Source: Osedax fenrisi (lineage: Eukaryota > Annelida > Polychaeta > Sabellida > Siboglinidae). Taken from it: DNA of 64,000 bases. The stretch is from NCBI GenBank assembly GCA_964019155.1, contig OZ025243.1:17044118-17108117 (forward strand). The letters are read 5' to 3'. Both the position numbers and the translations under genes were made by a program. Of the stretch, positions 23,800-35,427 are shown piece after piece. Below the pieces are notes generated by a model. It was given only the letters and a program-made list of their open reading frames with translations, was not told where the DNA came from and did not search any database. Numbering within the stretch: the stretch's first letter is position 1; the number at the start of each line of letters is the position of its first letter.

Positions 23800-24388
23800 C
23801 TGCGTACGAAAGGGGTGATTCGGTTTATTGATCGACGATGTATTGTGCAGTGATAACTTATGTATAGCATGATGACTATTAAACAAATAGTTTTGAAATA
23901 TTGAACAACCGTGGTCGCTTCCCTTGTACACTTGAGCGATAATCCATTATAGTTTAACATGGAGTACATGCAATATTTAACATGGGAATTAAATAATCGA
24001 CTGACAATTTATAGACAAATTATATTTTATATCTAAAGAAAAATGCTATTTGTTGCACGACATATTATAACCAGAGAAAATAGGTAAAATTTAAACTCTG
24101 GTTATTAGGAATTAAATCATAAATCATAGAGTATATCCACTATTATTCCTACTATCAATTCTACCTTTTATTCCCATAACGACATGTATGTCCATACCGA
24201 CATATATGTCATAATACTATATCGCTCTAGAAAACACGCCCTCATTATATATTGTTGTCATTATTGTCATTGTTATTATTATTTAAACACCATCGCTTAA
24301 AATGTCAAGAATATACATGTTATATATTACTGAGTGTGTATATAAATATAATAAATCAATCGATTAATATGTATATATATATGCTTAC

Positions 24389-24490
24389 TTTCACATATAT
24401 CTCCGGATGATCCCAGATTACATATGCATATATCTTGAGCTTTAATGTACGATCCAGAATTGTTACATCTTTCGTCGTTGTGCAATAGCT
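24389..24490 (-). CDS. Gene A exon: degenerate four-Cys EB-like module 14
   Basis: The acceptor is TTCTGTAG and the donor is A|GTAAGC, phase 1-1, 102 nt. It keeps C-x12-C-x-C-x8-C ('CNNSGSY', 'ICICNLG') but lacks the first two cysteines. An alternative acceptor at 24510 would add one more Cys but would enter in phase 0 and break the chain, so I prefer 24490. Confidence 0.5.
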
Positions 24491-24654
24491 CTACAGAACA
24501 ATAGATTATCTGTTATATAATATATTAACATAATAATATCATTAATGTAATAATAAACATTATCTGTATAACGTTATCATAAATATGTGACTATAGTCTA
24601 GATATATCTCTATTACCTTAGCTCTTTTAAACTATATCTATCTCTCTCTATAGA

Positions 24655-24805
24655 GAGGTATGTATTACAGTGATAGATAAACAGTGAACATATATTAGAG
24701 ATAGATAAGATAATATATATACACCTCTCTCTCATACACCTTCTCTATCTCTCATATATGTTCACTGTATATAAACCACCGTAATACATACAACTTAGTA
24801 TTAGT
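24655..24805. repeat. Imperfect long inverted repeat
   Basis: GGTATGTATTACAGTGATAG, AACAGTGAACATATATTAGA and GAGATAGATA at the left are mirrored at the right by TCTATCTCTCATATATGTTC, ACTGTATATAAACC and GTAATACATAC. This gives a stem of roughly 60 bp around a short loop. Confidence 0.65.
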
Positions 24806-25096
24806 ATATTCTGTATAATACACTATAAATATATATATATATATTTATGTAAGTATAATTATGTATTCACTGTGTTTGCTATAGCGAAAAGTAAAATAGA
24901 TTATAATCTAAATAACTAAATAATCTCAAATAACAAAATATGTAAGCTAATGGTCGATATAATAAGGAAACAAATTTAAATTTTTACAAATAGTTGAAAT
25001 ATATAGTCGAAAGTATAGGTATCATTATTTTCTAACATATGGTATTGTATCATTTTTGGAAATATATTATCAATAAAGTTCTCAATAATCGCAATC

Positions 25097-25305
25097 ACCA
25101 TCAAAATCATCACCAACATCATCATAAGTATTACCATCAGCATTACCATTTTAATTAGTATCAATATTATCATCAATAGCATCATCATCATCACCAACAT
25201 CATCATCAGTATTACCATCAGCATTAAGTATCAGCATTATCATTTGAATGTGTATCAATGTTATCATCAATAGCATCATCATCATCATCATCACCATCAG
25301 ACTTA
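25097..25305. repeat. (ATC)n minisatellite with higher-order units
   Basis: Degenerate CATCACCAACATCATCATC runs; the longer word TTATCATCAATAGCATCATC occurs twice (about 25167 and 25261). The open frames here are repeat artefacts. Confidence 0.8.
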
Positions 25306-25375
25306 ATGATTATTTACTTACATTTATATCATATACATATACATATACACACATATATATTATATTCTTATTGTT

Positions 25376-25412
<37 letters not shown>

Positions 25413-25449
25413 CACATACACTATATCTACATAGAAATTCGTATATATA

Positions 25450-25502
25450 TATATTACACACACACACATATACACACACACACATATACACACACATACA
25501 CA

Positions 25503-25537
<35 letters not shown>

Positions 25538-25540
25538 TAT
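25450..25540. repeat. (CA)n / (TG)n microsatellite
   Basis: CA repeats with TATACA interruptions, immediately downstream of the module 13 donor in gene A. Confidence 0.9.
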
Positions 25541-25567
25541 AACTACATAGACATTCGTATGTATAAC

Positions 25568-25690
25568 CGAGAGCGGGGCACACGGCGGTATCGGTATGTG
25601 AGAACAGGTGACATTTGCACATCGTGTTCACACAGTACAGATGATCCGACTCACAGTGGTCGTCCACGTAGCATCTTCCGTAGATCTCAG
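25568..25690 (-). CDS. Gene A exon: EB module 13
   Basis: Phase 1-1, 123 nt. Spacing is C-x5-C-x6-C-x4-C-x-C-x10-C ('CYVDDHC', 'MCKCHLF'). Acceptor TTCTTACAG, donor G|GTTATA. A (CA)n/(GT)n tract of about 90 bp starts only 28 bp into the following intron. Confidence 0.8.
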
Positions 25691-26049
25691 CTGTAAGAAC
25701 GGGGGTATGGTTATACGCTTAGCTCTTGTGGGTTAGGTTTAGTGTAGTCTATATTGTCCACTAATGAATATACTTTATAGTATATACTATATAATATTCT
25801 ATATAGTATAATGTGTTAATAATATAATGGTGGTTAGTATCAGATATTCGATTACTATAGTATCATTTAAATGGATCATCTAAATACTATACAATACAAA
25901 AATACCATATATATATATATATATGTAGCATTGCCTTAATCTATTGTTCATTGGAAAATTCAAAATTTAGTAAGCGAGATGTCCAGGCTTTGAATTCGGG
26001 TAGTTCTTTTTTATGACTTGTGTCTATCAAGAACTTTATAAATAATAAA

Positions 26050-26170
26050 TCAAAACACAAGAAAAAAATGTTACTATTTGTATTGTCCTGTGCCCCTCAC
26101 AGTTATTTATAACATTTATAAGTCGAATTCTTGAGGGATACATTTGTATCCGCTATTTTATATACGTGAT
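26050..26170 (+). repeat. LINE 3'-UTR-like fragment
   Basis: TTTGTATTGTCCTGTGCC recurs at about 39757-39783 (GTTGTATTGTATTGTCCTGT). These probably derive from one LINE family's 3' UTR. Confidence 0.4.
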
Positions 26171-26327
26171 TCAATAAATATATGAATATAGTGTACATAT
26201 TTAATATTCCTACATATAAAACGTATTATATGATGTATGTATATAAGTTTTGTATACATATACATATATATATATATGTATATAATGATATACATATGTA
26301 TTTTTATGATTGATAATGAAAGTAAAC

Positions 26328-26389
26328 ATTGAATACAAGTGGTGACGCCTAGATCTATGTATTCAAATAGGTTGTCAGGGCAGCCGCAT
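26328..26389 (-). CDS. Gene A exon: EB module 12, second half
   Basis: The acceptor is GAAACAG and the donor is T|GTTTAC, phase 2 to 1, 62 nt. It reads 'CGCPDNLFEYIDLGVTTC', the C-x-C-x14-C end of an EB module, then two residues. The phase fits the exon at 27457-27571 and restores phase 1 for the next module. Confidence 0.65.
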
Positions 26390-26447
26390 CTGTTTCAATA
26401 ATGTATGACGACATGATTATGAATAGAGTATTGCAAGTAGCATATTG

Positions 26448-26487
<40 letters not shown>

Positions 26488-27368
26488 CATGGATGATAAT
26501 TAGTATGATAATAATTATAAAACAAATTACCATTTTAGAATCATGGAGGAGATATGTACTTGCCAATGTATATCATTTCCTCCTATAATAATAATATCAC
26601 TACAATAACCTGAATATATTACCATATATGTCAATTAAATAGGTATTTCTCATTTATAGTATGATATTATTATTAAATCTTATATAATATAAAACCTGAT
26701 ATAACAGTGATTCATATGTTATAATTAAGAAGAAACTAAATTGTAAACAAAAGTAAATATGATAATAAATGCAGCCTCATATGTGTCGTAACCATGTTAA
26801 CCTATATTTGTATTATTCTGACTATAGTCAACTAAGGAATATATGATATTAGCTATACTAAACATCTATATGTGTTAGGAATAAACCGGATATACTTCAA
26901 CTGATATAGAGTAATGTACTTATAAGTATTATATTACATTTAAATAATATAAATATTCAAAATAATTTATATTTACTATTATCAAACATATGATTAATAA
27001 TAATAAATACTCATATATATAGTGTGTACTTTCGCATTAATTGCATTACTTAATTCCGCATTTCTTACAAGTATTTTCCTTGGAGTATGCCAACTAACCT
27101 TATGAATAAATCCACATTATATATCATCCAGATATACACAACGTTTTCGTTGATACTGCTATTTAAGTGACTGATCAAGAGGTGGATCAAACCACATAGA
27201 GATGTATATGAACATACTATACATATATACAATCTTCTCGAAATTGTGATATCATTGATACGTTGTTACTTTATATAATGAGTTGTCGATATTCATACAA
27301 ATAATGTACGAACATATTTATTATTAACAATAAATACTCTAGAATTAATTATTATATAATATATTTGT

Positions 27369-27411
<43 letters not shown>

Positions 27412-27456
27412 AATTATACATATGCCGAATAATACATAGAAGATTGCTAGTTTCAC

Positions 27457-27571
27457 CTGGTTACAACGGTTACCGCATCCGGATCCATGTAACTGTTCTC
27501 TAGTCTGCAAATACTCTTCTCCACTGATCTATCGCATTGAAAATGGTTTTCACAAACTTCTTCGAAAAGAA
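27457..27571 (-). CDS. Gene A exon: EB module 12, first half
   Basis: The acceptor is TATTCAG and the donor is AG|GTGAAA, phase 1 to 2, 115 nt. It encodes C-x5-C-x8-C and 16 full residues of the third loop ('CENHFQC', 'KSICRLEN'), then stops before the C-x-C pair. The exon at 26328-26389 starts in phase 2 with exactly the missing C-x-C, so the two complete one module. Confidence 0.65.
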
Positions 27572-27599
27572 CTGAATATTTAAAGGGTGTTTGGTTAAC

Positions 27600-27758
27600 G
27601 ATGCATGTATAGTATGCGTACGACATTTAGCATAATATATTATATATTACGTAATATGTATTATTGTATGTATTTATATTTTATTTAATATGTATTAATT
27701 GTAAAACAAATTGATATCTACTCTAATGATATTTGATAATGTATTACATACCAATGAG

Positions 27759-27801
<43 letters not shown>

Positions 27802-29320
27802 TTTAAATGTATATCAAGCAAGTCAACTATTCTACTAATTCAAAGTTTAGTTTACAATATTATATCATGCAAATATAATTTTAATTGATATTCCGATATA
27901 TAAAAATATTAATTATAATTCGGAGATGTATACAAATTATATTTAATATTCCACATTCCAATAGATATTCTAATAGTAATTATCTAGGCGAACTACAATT
28001 GATAGGAGTATCTTCCAGAATTAATTACAGATTTGTATGTGTAATTATAAAAGTAATATTTATGGAGAATCTGCCTATTTATCAACGCTACAATCGGGTA
28101 AACAAGATATTATAGGTGTTAGTTGATGAAACTGGAAGAGATTCGATGTCGGCGGCAAATTACAAAGCTATGCAACATTTCTACTGCCTCTATGTGGAAT
28201 AAGCTACATATTGTGATACGGTGTGACCCGTCCATTGCAATGTTCTACGAAACACGGAATACTTTAGACTAATTTGTTAATATAATTATTTTTATTAATA
28301 TTATTATTTATACTTTAGAGAATTGTTTAGACTATTGTTTAAGTATTAAAATAAACTACTATTATGTGTTACCAGTGACATCTCCGTTGAATAGATATAA
28401 CTAAAATATAATATCATTATATTCAACTATATATAGTTCTATAGTTCTATAGAAAATAGCGAACATCATTATATTAAAGTAATTATCATAAGCAATACTG
28501 TATTTATTGGAAGTTTTTCGATGTTGTTATTTATATTAAAATATATTTTAAAGTACATATTTTGTTGATTATAATCATTATACTAGTAATTATTAGTGAT
28601 TTAAAGGTCTTCAAATATAAGAATATCATCTTAATTCTTAGCTTCGACCAGTAACCTATAGGTAACATATATATATATATATTTTCATCACTTCCTGTTT
28701 ACTATTATTCTGTCAAACATCAATTTAATTCCAAATTAATTTAGCCTGCTTAATCCGATATCCAGATAAGTTGTCCATGAATATTTTATAATCATCACAT
28801 TTATAAACATATAACACACATTGTTTACTTATTAATTATTTTTTTCACGCACTACTTTGTCATTTATTCAACTTTATATCATTCATATTTAAAATATTAT
28901 TAAAATCATTGGAGCATATCATTTCTATTATATTGTTGTTTACATTTTTCTCTATTCTATTATTTTTATTTATAATCTCTATATTCATATTATAATCTCT
29001 ATATTCATATTATAATTTCACTATTATTACACGTCTTACACTATTCATATACATTCATATACATACAAATACATTATATACATTCATATACATTATAAAC
29101 ATTCATATACATTATATACATTCATATACATTATATACATTCATATACACCATATACATTTTATTTTGTATTAGTTTATATACATTTCATTATATCTATA
29201 ATTGCATAATTAATTAGATTTAATTATAATAATTAATTATTACATTAAACTATATACATTATATATTTATGCATTGCCATGTATATTTGTGCTTATATCC
29301 AATATAAATAAACAATAAAG

Positions 29321-29352
<32 letters not shown>

Positions 29353-29406
29353 TACTTTTTTAATATTTTTAATATATTTATTTGTGTATATATATATATA
29401 CACAAA

Positions 29407-29445
<39 letters not shown>

Positions 29446-29450
29446 TTTTA
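27600..29450. other. Large AT-rich part of the gene A intron before module 12
   Basis: No exon is supported. The open frame at 27885-28115 and the adjacent moderately complex stretch to 28270 ('ETGRDSMSAANYKAMQHFY' with stops around it) are not recognised. From 29040 to 29160 there is an ATTCATATACATTATATAC tandem array (about 18 bp). Confidence 0.4.
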
Positions 29451-29597
29451 TCCTTTTATTATTCTATGTATAATAAATAAGATACATTATATATAATAGC
29501 ATATAGCATATAACATATACAAATATTTTAAATATTTCGAAAATATATTACTTATAAAAAATGGCAAATAAAAAAAAAATGACAACATTAACTTAAA

Positions 29598-29770
29598 TTT
29601 AAAGGATTTTAATGAAATATTATCTAATCAAAAAATTATAATTGACAATCAAGCAATAATAATTGAAAAAAAAAATGATGACAATTACTTAAATTTAAAT
29701 GATTTAAAAGAAATGTTATCTAATCAAAAAATAATAATAGATAATCAAGCAATAATAATTAAAATCAAAA
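29598..29770 (+). repeat. Tandem duplication in LINE ORF1 coiled-coil region
   Basis: Two copies about 100 bp apart of TTATCTAATCAAAAAATTAT / ..ATAATAATAG followed by ATAATCAAGCAATAATAATT. They translate as 'LSNQKIIIDNQAIII' twice, an Asn/Gln/Ile-rich helical repeat. The ORF1 reading frame is broken on both sides. Confidence 0.75.
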
Positions 29771-29870
29771 CACAATAATTAACAAATTAACAAATACAAC
29801 ACATAAGTCAGATTTACAATCTTTCGCAGAAATTACAAAACTAAATATAAACTCAGCAATCCAAACTAAT

Positions 29871-30344
29871 ATGACCAATACTATAAGAAAGACAATAAAT
29901 GAAAATAATGTTAACGTTGAAAAAAATAAATCCATAATACTGTATAATGTTAAAATGGAAAATGATGACAATTTCGAAACAAGAACAAGTAATGAATTAA
30001 ATAAAATACATGATATACTGAAAAATACTGAATGTGATTATAAAATAACTAAATACCATAGAATAGGAAAATATGATGATAAAGCTAATAAAATAAGACC
30101 AATAAAAATAACATTTAATACAGAAAACGAAAAACAAGACATTATAAATTCAGCACATAAATTAAAAAATACGCAGTATAGTAAGATTAGTATATCACAA
30201 GAATATACAAAAGAACAATTAATAGAAATACAAAAGCTCTCCATAGAAGCTAAAGGTAAAACAATCAATGGACACAAATTTGTGGTAAGATGTTCAATAA
30301 ATAATACATTCAAAATAATAGAATTACAAAATAAAAATGAATAA
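29871..30344 (+). CDS. LINE ORF1, C-terminal part (RRM-like)
   Basis: About 157 residues, with 'YHRIGKYDDKANKIRPIKIT', matching the R-h-G-K...R-P-h-h-h block of RNA-binding ORF1 proteins of non-LTR elements, then a Lys/Gln-rich end. ORF1 proteins coat the element RNA. It is likely 5'-truncated by frameshift, because related coding continues upstream. Its stop TAA overlaps the ORF2 start (ATGAATAA at 30337-30344). Confidence 0.65.
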   Translation: MTNTIRKTINENNVNVEKNKSIILYNVKMENDDNFETRTSNELNKIHDILKNTECDYKITKYHRIGKYDDKANKIRPIKITFNTENEKQDIINSAHKLKNTQYSKISISQEYTKEQLIEIQKLSIEAKGKTINGHKFVVRCSINNTFKIIELQNKNE

Positions 30345-31284
30345 CTCAAAAGAAAAAAATGAATATATAACAACAAACAATTTTAATAAAATAAACAAAA
30401 AAATAGACGAACATAATCTAACATTTATACATCTAAATATACGAAGTCTTAATCACAACTTTGAATACTTGACAGATTTTTTAAATTTATTAACAAAAAA
30501 ACCAGAAATAATTTGCCTTTCAGAAACCTGGCTAAATAACATAAATAATAATAACTTAAATATACCTAATTATAAACAGGTAATAAATAATAGACATTGT
30601 CAAGATAAGAGACGAGGAGGGGGAGTATGCATATACGTAACTAACAACCTAACATATAACATAGTAAATGAACTAACATTTAATATAATAGATTATCTAG
30701 AAATAGTAACAATAGAAATAATACAAGAAAGTGATAATAAAAATATAACAGTATCATGTATCTATAATAGTCCATTTAACAAAATAGAAGAGTTTAATAC
30801 AATATTTTATGATAAATTTCATAAATTCATCAACAAAAAACTTATAATAATGGGGGACTTCAATATAGACACGACGAATAATATAAATTCAAAAATAAAC
30901 CAACTAATGCACCAATTAGGACTAACACCACTTATACATTCTAATACAAGACCAATATACAATACAAATACAAACTTAATAATTGACCAAATCTACACTA
31001 ATATAGATAGAAATTTCATAGGAAAAAGTGGTATAATACAAGAACAAATAACAGACCATCTTCCAATATATGCAAACTTTAACTTAAATAACAGATTACT
31101 GAAAAATAAAACATTAATAACAACAAGAAAAATTAAAAACAATAATATTGTAACATTTATTAAAAATCTATTACAAATAAAATGGGACACTGTATATAAT
31201 AACAATAATGCAGAAGATGCCTATAATATTTTCTACACTCAATATATAAATATAATAAACAAACACTTTCCCATAATCACTTAA
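30337..31284 (+). CDS. LINE ORF2, endonuclease part (premature stop)
   Basis: It starts ATG at 30337, overlapping ORF1 by 8 nt. Endonuclease motifs in order: 'HLNIRSL' (Asn), 'CLSETW' (catalytic Glu), 'GGGVCIYV', 'IIMGDFNID' (Asp-x-Asn) and 'ITDHLPI' (catalytic His). The frame ends at TAA 31282-31284, but the same frame continues open to about 31870, so this is a nonsense lesion. The endonuclease nicks target DNA to prime reverse transcription. Confidence 0.85.
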   Translation: MNNSKEKNEYITTNNFNKINKKIDEHNLTFIHLNIRSLNHNFEYLTDFLNLLTKKPEIICLSETWLNNINNNNLNIPNYKQVINNRHCQDKRRGGGVCIYVTNNLTYNIVNELTFNIIDYLEIVTIEIIQESDNKNITVSCIYNSPFNKIEEFNTIFYDKFHKFINKKLIIMGDFNIDTTNNINSKINQLMHQLGLTPLIHSNTRPIYNTNTNLIIDQIYTNIDRNFIGKSGIIQEQITDHLPIYANFNLNNRLLKNKTLITTRKIKNNNIVTFIKNLLQIKWDTVYNNNNAEDAYNIFYTQYINIINKHFPIIT

Positions 31285-31906
31285 AAAGTATCATCACAAA
31301 TATTCTCTAAAAACTGGATAACAAATAACATAAAAAGAAAAATAAATAAAAAACAAAAACTATTTAACTCATATCTACAAAGTAAATCAGAATTAGATTT
31401 ATACGTTTATAAATCTTATAGAAATAATTTACAAAACACAATAAAACAAGCAAAACAAAAATACATTAACAAACAAATAAACGATAACATAACATCGAAA
31501 GAACATTGGAAAACAGTAAATAATATCATTAATACAAATGTAAATAAACACAATATTACATACATTAAAGATAAAAATAATAAAAACACATTTGACTCAA
31601 GTAAAATAGCAAATATATTTAATGAACAATTTATTAATAATGTACAAATTATAAATGATCAATTTAAAAATCAAAATATAATAAATCCTGTAGAAATACC
31701 AAATATAAATAATTCTATATTCATAGAACCAACCAATAAACAAGAAATAACTTCAATAATAAAAAATAGTAAATTAAAAACCTCATTAGATATAAACCTA
31801 ATTAACATGAAAATTGTAAAAATATCAATAGATTATATACAAATATTCATCACCACTAACACATATTTTTAATTTATGTATTAGTGAAGGTATATTTCCA
31901 CAAAAA

Positions 31907-33286
31907 ATGAAAAATTCCATAATAAAACCCATATATAAAAATAAAAACCAATACGAACCATGCAACTACAGGCCCATATCAATACTATGTCAAATTTCAA
32001 AAATATTTGAAAAAATAATACATCAGAGATTTACTTCATTTTTTCAAAAAAACCTAATTATATCTAATACACAATACGGATATACTAAAAAGCATAACAC
32101 AACACATGCTATTTTAGATTTATATAACCATATATTAATAAACAAAGAACAAAATAAATCAATAAATACTCTATTCCTTGATCTAAGCAAAGCATTTGAC
32201 ACGCTAGATCACAACATATTAATAGATAAATTATATAAATATGGAATAAGAAGCAATTCGCTACAACTTATCAAAAGCTACCTAAGTAATCGAAAACAAG
32301 TTGTTTTGATAAATGATAAAAAATCACAAATATTATGTAATAATATTGGGGTACCACAAGGATCAATACGTGGTCCTCTCCTATTTATAATATACACAAA
32401 TGACCTATCATTACTATTCAATAATAACCAACAAGTAAAACTTATAGTATATGCTGATGATACAGCAATAACATTTACAAGTGAAAACAATGAAAAATTA
32501 AAATATACCATAGATAATATGATTACAAAAATAGAAAAATGGTATACATTTAATAAACTTAAAATAAATATCAATAAAACTAAAATAGTCAATTTTAACT
32601 CGAGAAAATACAGTAACATACATCTAAAAATAAATAACATATCAATACAAAATGAAATAGAATATAAATATCTAGGAATAATAATTGACAAAGATATAAA
32701 CTTTAAAAATCATATATTTAATCTTAATAATAAATTATCGAAAATACTTTACTCAATAAGCAGATTATCAAAATACATTAAGACAAAACCAATGATTATC
32801 ATATATAACAGCCTATTCCTGCCACACATAATGTATGGAAATATAATATGGGGTAATATTTATAAAAGTAATCTTACAAATTTAATTCTCACACAAAAAA
32901 AAATCATAAGAATAATAAACAAAACCAAATATTTCAGAGAACATACAAATTTGCTATTTGAAAGGAATAATATATTAAAACTCAATAGTTTAATAAAATA
33001 TAACACGCTAATATACATGCATGACCATCACAATAATAATCTACCACAAAATATTTATAACATACATAAAAAACACGAAAATAAAAATAAAAATAAATTA
33101 AGGAAATCACCTATCTACAAAATACCTTATACAAAAAAAAGTCAACTAATAAATAGTATCCTAACCATGGGACCTAAGTTATGGAATAATCTAAATGGAG
33201 ATATCCAAATTATAAAAAACAAAAATTCATATAAAAAAAAAATAAAAAATCAACTCATTGAGATACAAAAAAAAATTAAAAATTAA
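31907..33286 (+). CDS. LINE ORF2, reverse transcriptase part
   Basis: 459 residues. Reverse transcriptase blocks: 'NYRPISILCQISKIFEKII', 'LDLSKAFDTLDHNIL' (catalytic Asp), 'GVPQGSIRGPLLFIIY', 'VYADDTAI' (catalytic DD) and 'YKYLGIIID'. The C-terminus has 'MGPKLWNNLNG', the W-N end typical of CR1/Jockey types. It is out of frame with the endonuclease part by a single shift near 31845-31870. The ATG at 31907 is internal to the original protein. Confidence 0.9.
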   Translation: MKNSIIKPIYKNKNQYEPCNYRPISILCQISKIFEKIIHQRFTSFFQKNLIISNTQYGYTKKHNTTHAILDLYNHILINKEQNKSINTLFLDLSKAFDTLDHNILIDKLYKYGIRSNSLQLIKSYLSNRKQVVLINDKKSQILCNNIGVPQGSIRGPLLFIIYTNDLSLLFNNNQQVKLIVYADDTAITFTSENNEKLKYTIDNMITKIEKWYTFNKLKININKTKIVNFNSRKYSNIHLKINNISIQNEIEYKYLGIIIDKDINFKNHIFNLNNKLSKILYSISRLSKYIKTKPMIIIYNSLFLPHIMYGNIIWGNIYKSNLTNLILTQKKIIRIINKTKYFREHTNLLFERNNILKLNSLIKYNTLIYMHDHHNNNLPQNIYNIHKKHENKNKNKLRKSPIYKIPYTKKSQLINSILTMGPKLWNNLNGDIQIIKNKNSYKKKIKNQLIEIQKKIKN

Positions 33287-33319
33287 AAAAAAATTAAAAA
33301 AAATAAATTATATAAAAAA

Positions 33320-33321
<2 letters not shown>

Positions 33322-33405
<84 letters not shown>
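33322..33405 (+). repeat. (TTA)n tail of the LINE
   Basis: An uninterrupted TTA/ATT trinucleotide run directly after the LINE 3' end, as expected for a microsatellite-type 3' tail. Confidence 0.95.
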
Positions 33406-33406
<1 letters not shown>

Positions 33407-33676
33407 TTGATGTTTATGTTTTTAAATGATAATAAAATATCTTATAAAACATAAGAAGAAAACGAAATGAAAAAAAATTAAAGTAATTCAACAAAAAAAA
33501 ACGTTCCGGTGATGGTGATGCAGGCGACAGCATAGAAAAGATAATTATCTTCATCTGAAGCCTTTTAGAGGAAACAATAATATAATGAATTTAATAATTC
33601 ACATGATATATATATATATATATATACAACTTTCTTCTAATAAATATTATTATTATTATTATTATTATATAGGCTA

Positions 33677-33732
<56 letters not shown>

Positions 33733-33992
33733 AATGCAGACTGTAGTATATAATAGTCCTTTATATTATTTAGTATTGTTGTCCGTAGTAGATTGAATGT
33801 ATATTATTATTAAATTATTATCGTATTACTATTATTTTATTATTATTTTCTTCCCGCACGAGCGAAGGGGTCTACATAACCCTATTTTAGTGCTAATAAA
33901 CTTAATATCATCATCATCATCATCATATATATATATATATATATATATAACTGATATGATTATCGTAATAGCCCTGATAAACTCGACATAAC

Positions 33993-34121
33993 CTTCGTGG
34001 CAAGCTTGCCCCATCGTGATATAGGTCAGCAGACAGATACACTGTCCAGCTTTACAGCGTGAGTTAGCCAAGCCTTGAGTTTTACACTGGGCATCGTCCG
34101 CGCATTTAGCGTCCAGGTAAA
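33993..34121 (-). CDS. Gene A exon: EB module 11
   Basis: Phase 1-1, 129 nt. Spacing is C-x5-C-x9-C-x4-C-x-C-x10-C ('CADDAQC', 'QCICLLTY'). Acceptor CGCATAG, donor G|GTTATG. The next exon downstream lies beyond a 6.4-kb intron that has taken up the LINE at 29.5-33.4 kb. Confidence 0.75.
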
Positions 34122-34439
34122 CTATGCGGTTACGGCAGGTTATGTAATGATTACGTGGTAGCCACTTGAATATAGTGTATAGTATATTATATACTATATA
34201 GTAACAGTATACGGTTATAATTTAGTTGTTATCGTTTATCATTGATTAAGTAATATAATTATATTCATTAGAATGGAATCGCTATAGTGAGTAGACTTAA
34301 ATACATAATCGAATGTAATAAGTTAGAACATATTTTAATTGCAACATACAACGTTCAATCATATCATAAAATCCGAGAATATCACTTACGACTCACGTTA
34401 CTATAGTACATATGCTACATACTATATAGTACATATATA

Positions 34440-34489
<50 letters not shown>

Positions 34490-34753
34490 TCTTAAATACA
34501 AATATAAATATGTATATTAAATAGAATATTAAGTCGATATTTAAATATTAGAAAATAATAGAGATATTGATAGTGAAATTAAAATAATTATTTTGTTTTC
34601 CTGTAATATATTTAATACAATATATTTATTTTTTATAATCGAATCTTACAATCGAATGATTTTTTATAATATCGATGTATTATTATATTACACACTATAT
34701 AGTACATACTATATATCACATACTATAGTATATATGGTCAGGTGATAGCTAAC

Positions 34754-34912
34754 TTTCTTCGCAGACAGTGGTGACGAGACGCGCGGTGTCCATAGGGTTA
34801 TTGTTGATCACCGTGAAGCCATCCTTACACCTACACCTTTTGGTGAACGTTTCGCAGTCGACGTCCGCTTGGAGACAATCGGCGTCTGCCTTACATCGGT
34901 CTCCTAGTTGAT
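34754..34912 (-). CDS. Gene A exon: EB module 10
   Basis: Phase 1-1, 159 nt. Spacing is C-x5-C-x6-C-x6-C-x-C-x21-C, the longest last loop in the set ('CKADADC', 'RCRCKDGF'). Acceptor CACGCAG, donor A|GTTAGC. The intron side upstream of the acceptor is a degenerate 18-bp tandem array (34916-35040). Confidence 0.8.
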
Positions 34913-34915
34913 CTG

Positions 34916-35040
34916 CGTGGTGGTTGTGTAATAGTAGTATTACGCAATAGTGGTGTTATGAAATAGTAGTTGTTATGTAATAGTGGTGGTTATGTAATAG
35001 TAGTGTTACGTAATAGTAGTATTATGTAATGGGTCGTCAT
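34916..35040. repeat. Degenerate 18-bp tandem array before module 10
   Basis: Units of TAGTGGTGGTTATGTAA type on the plus strand, about seven copies. On the transcribed strand they read ACTATTACATAACCACC-like and supply the upstream context of the module 10 acceptor. Confidence 0.7.
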
Positions 35041-35427
35041 TACGGGGTGGCGCCTGTTCATAATGCAATAGTAGTGAAGTGTACCATAGTATACTATAGT
35101 ACACTATATTATACTATAGTATACTATATTATACTATAGTATAATATAGTATACTTATTATTTAGTATGATATTATTAAGATAGAGCTCTGCAGTAAATA
35201 TGTATCACGGTATAATAATTCATTGCGTATTACATAAGTACTCTGGCGTGTATACGTGTGGCACGTGACGTAACCAGATCAGGTGATAATGGACTATAAT
35301 GTGGACTAGAATGAGATACTGATTGGCCATAGAATGGAGCCGGGGTAATAAGGCTCGTATCGGGTGGGTTGTAGACATTATCTATAGATAATGTAGTATA
35401 CTATAACAAACCGACAGCAAGACTAAC

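Larger units (their letters stand above)
29500..33410 (+). mobile_element. Nearly intact non-LTR retrotransposon (CR1/Jockey-like LINE) with (TTA)n tail
   Basis: ORF1 and ORF2 lie in order on the plus strand, then a short 3' end and a (TTA)n tail of about 85 bp (33322-33405). It lies antisense in a gene A intron. ORF2 has an apurinic-type endonuclease followed by reverse transcriptase and shows only two visible lesions: an in-frame TAA at 31282 and a frame change near 31845-31870. Few lesions and strong AT codon bias suggest a recent insertion. Target duplication not identified. Confidence 0.8.

Noticed and set aside
24976..25550. Met/Ile/Val- and His/Thr-repeat ORFs
   Set aside because: Products of (ATC)n and (CA)n microsatellites.
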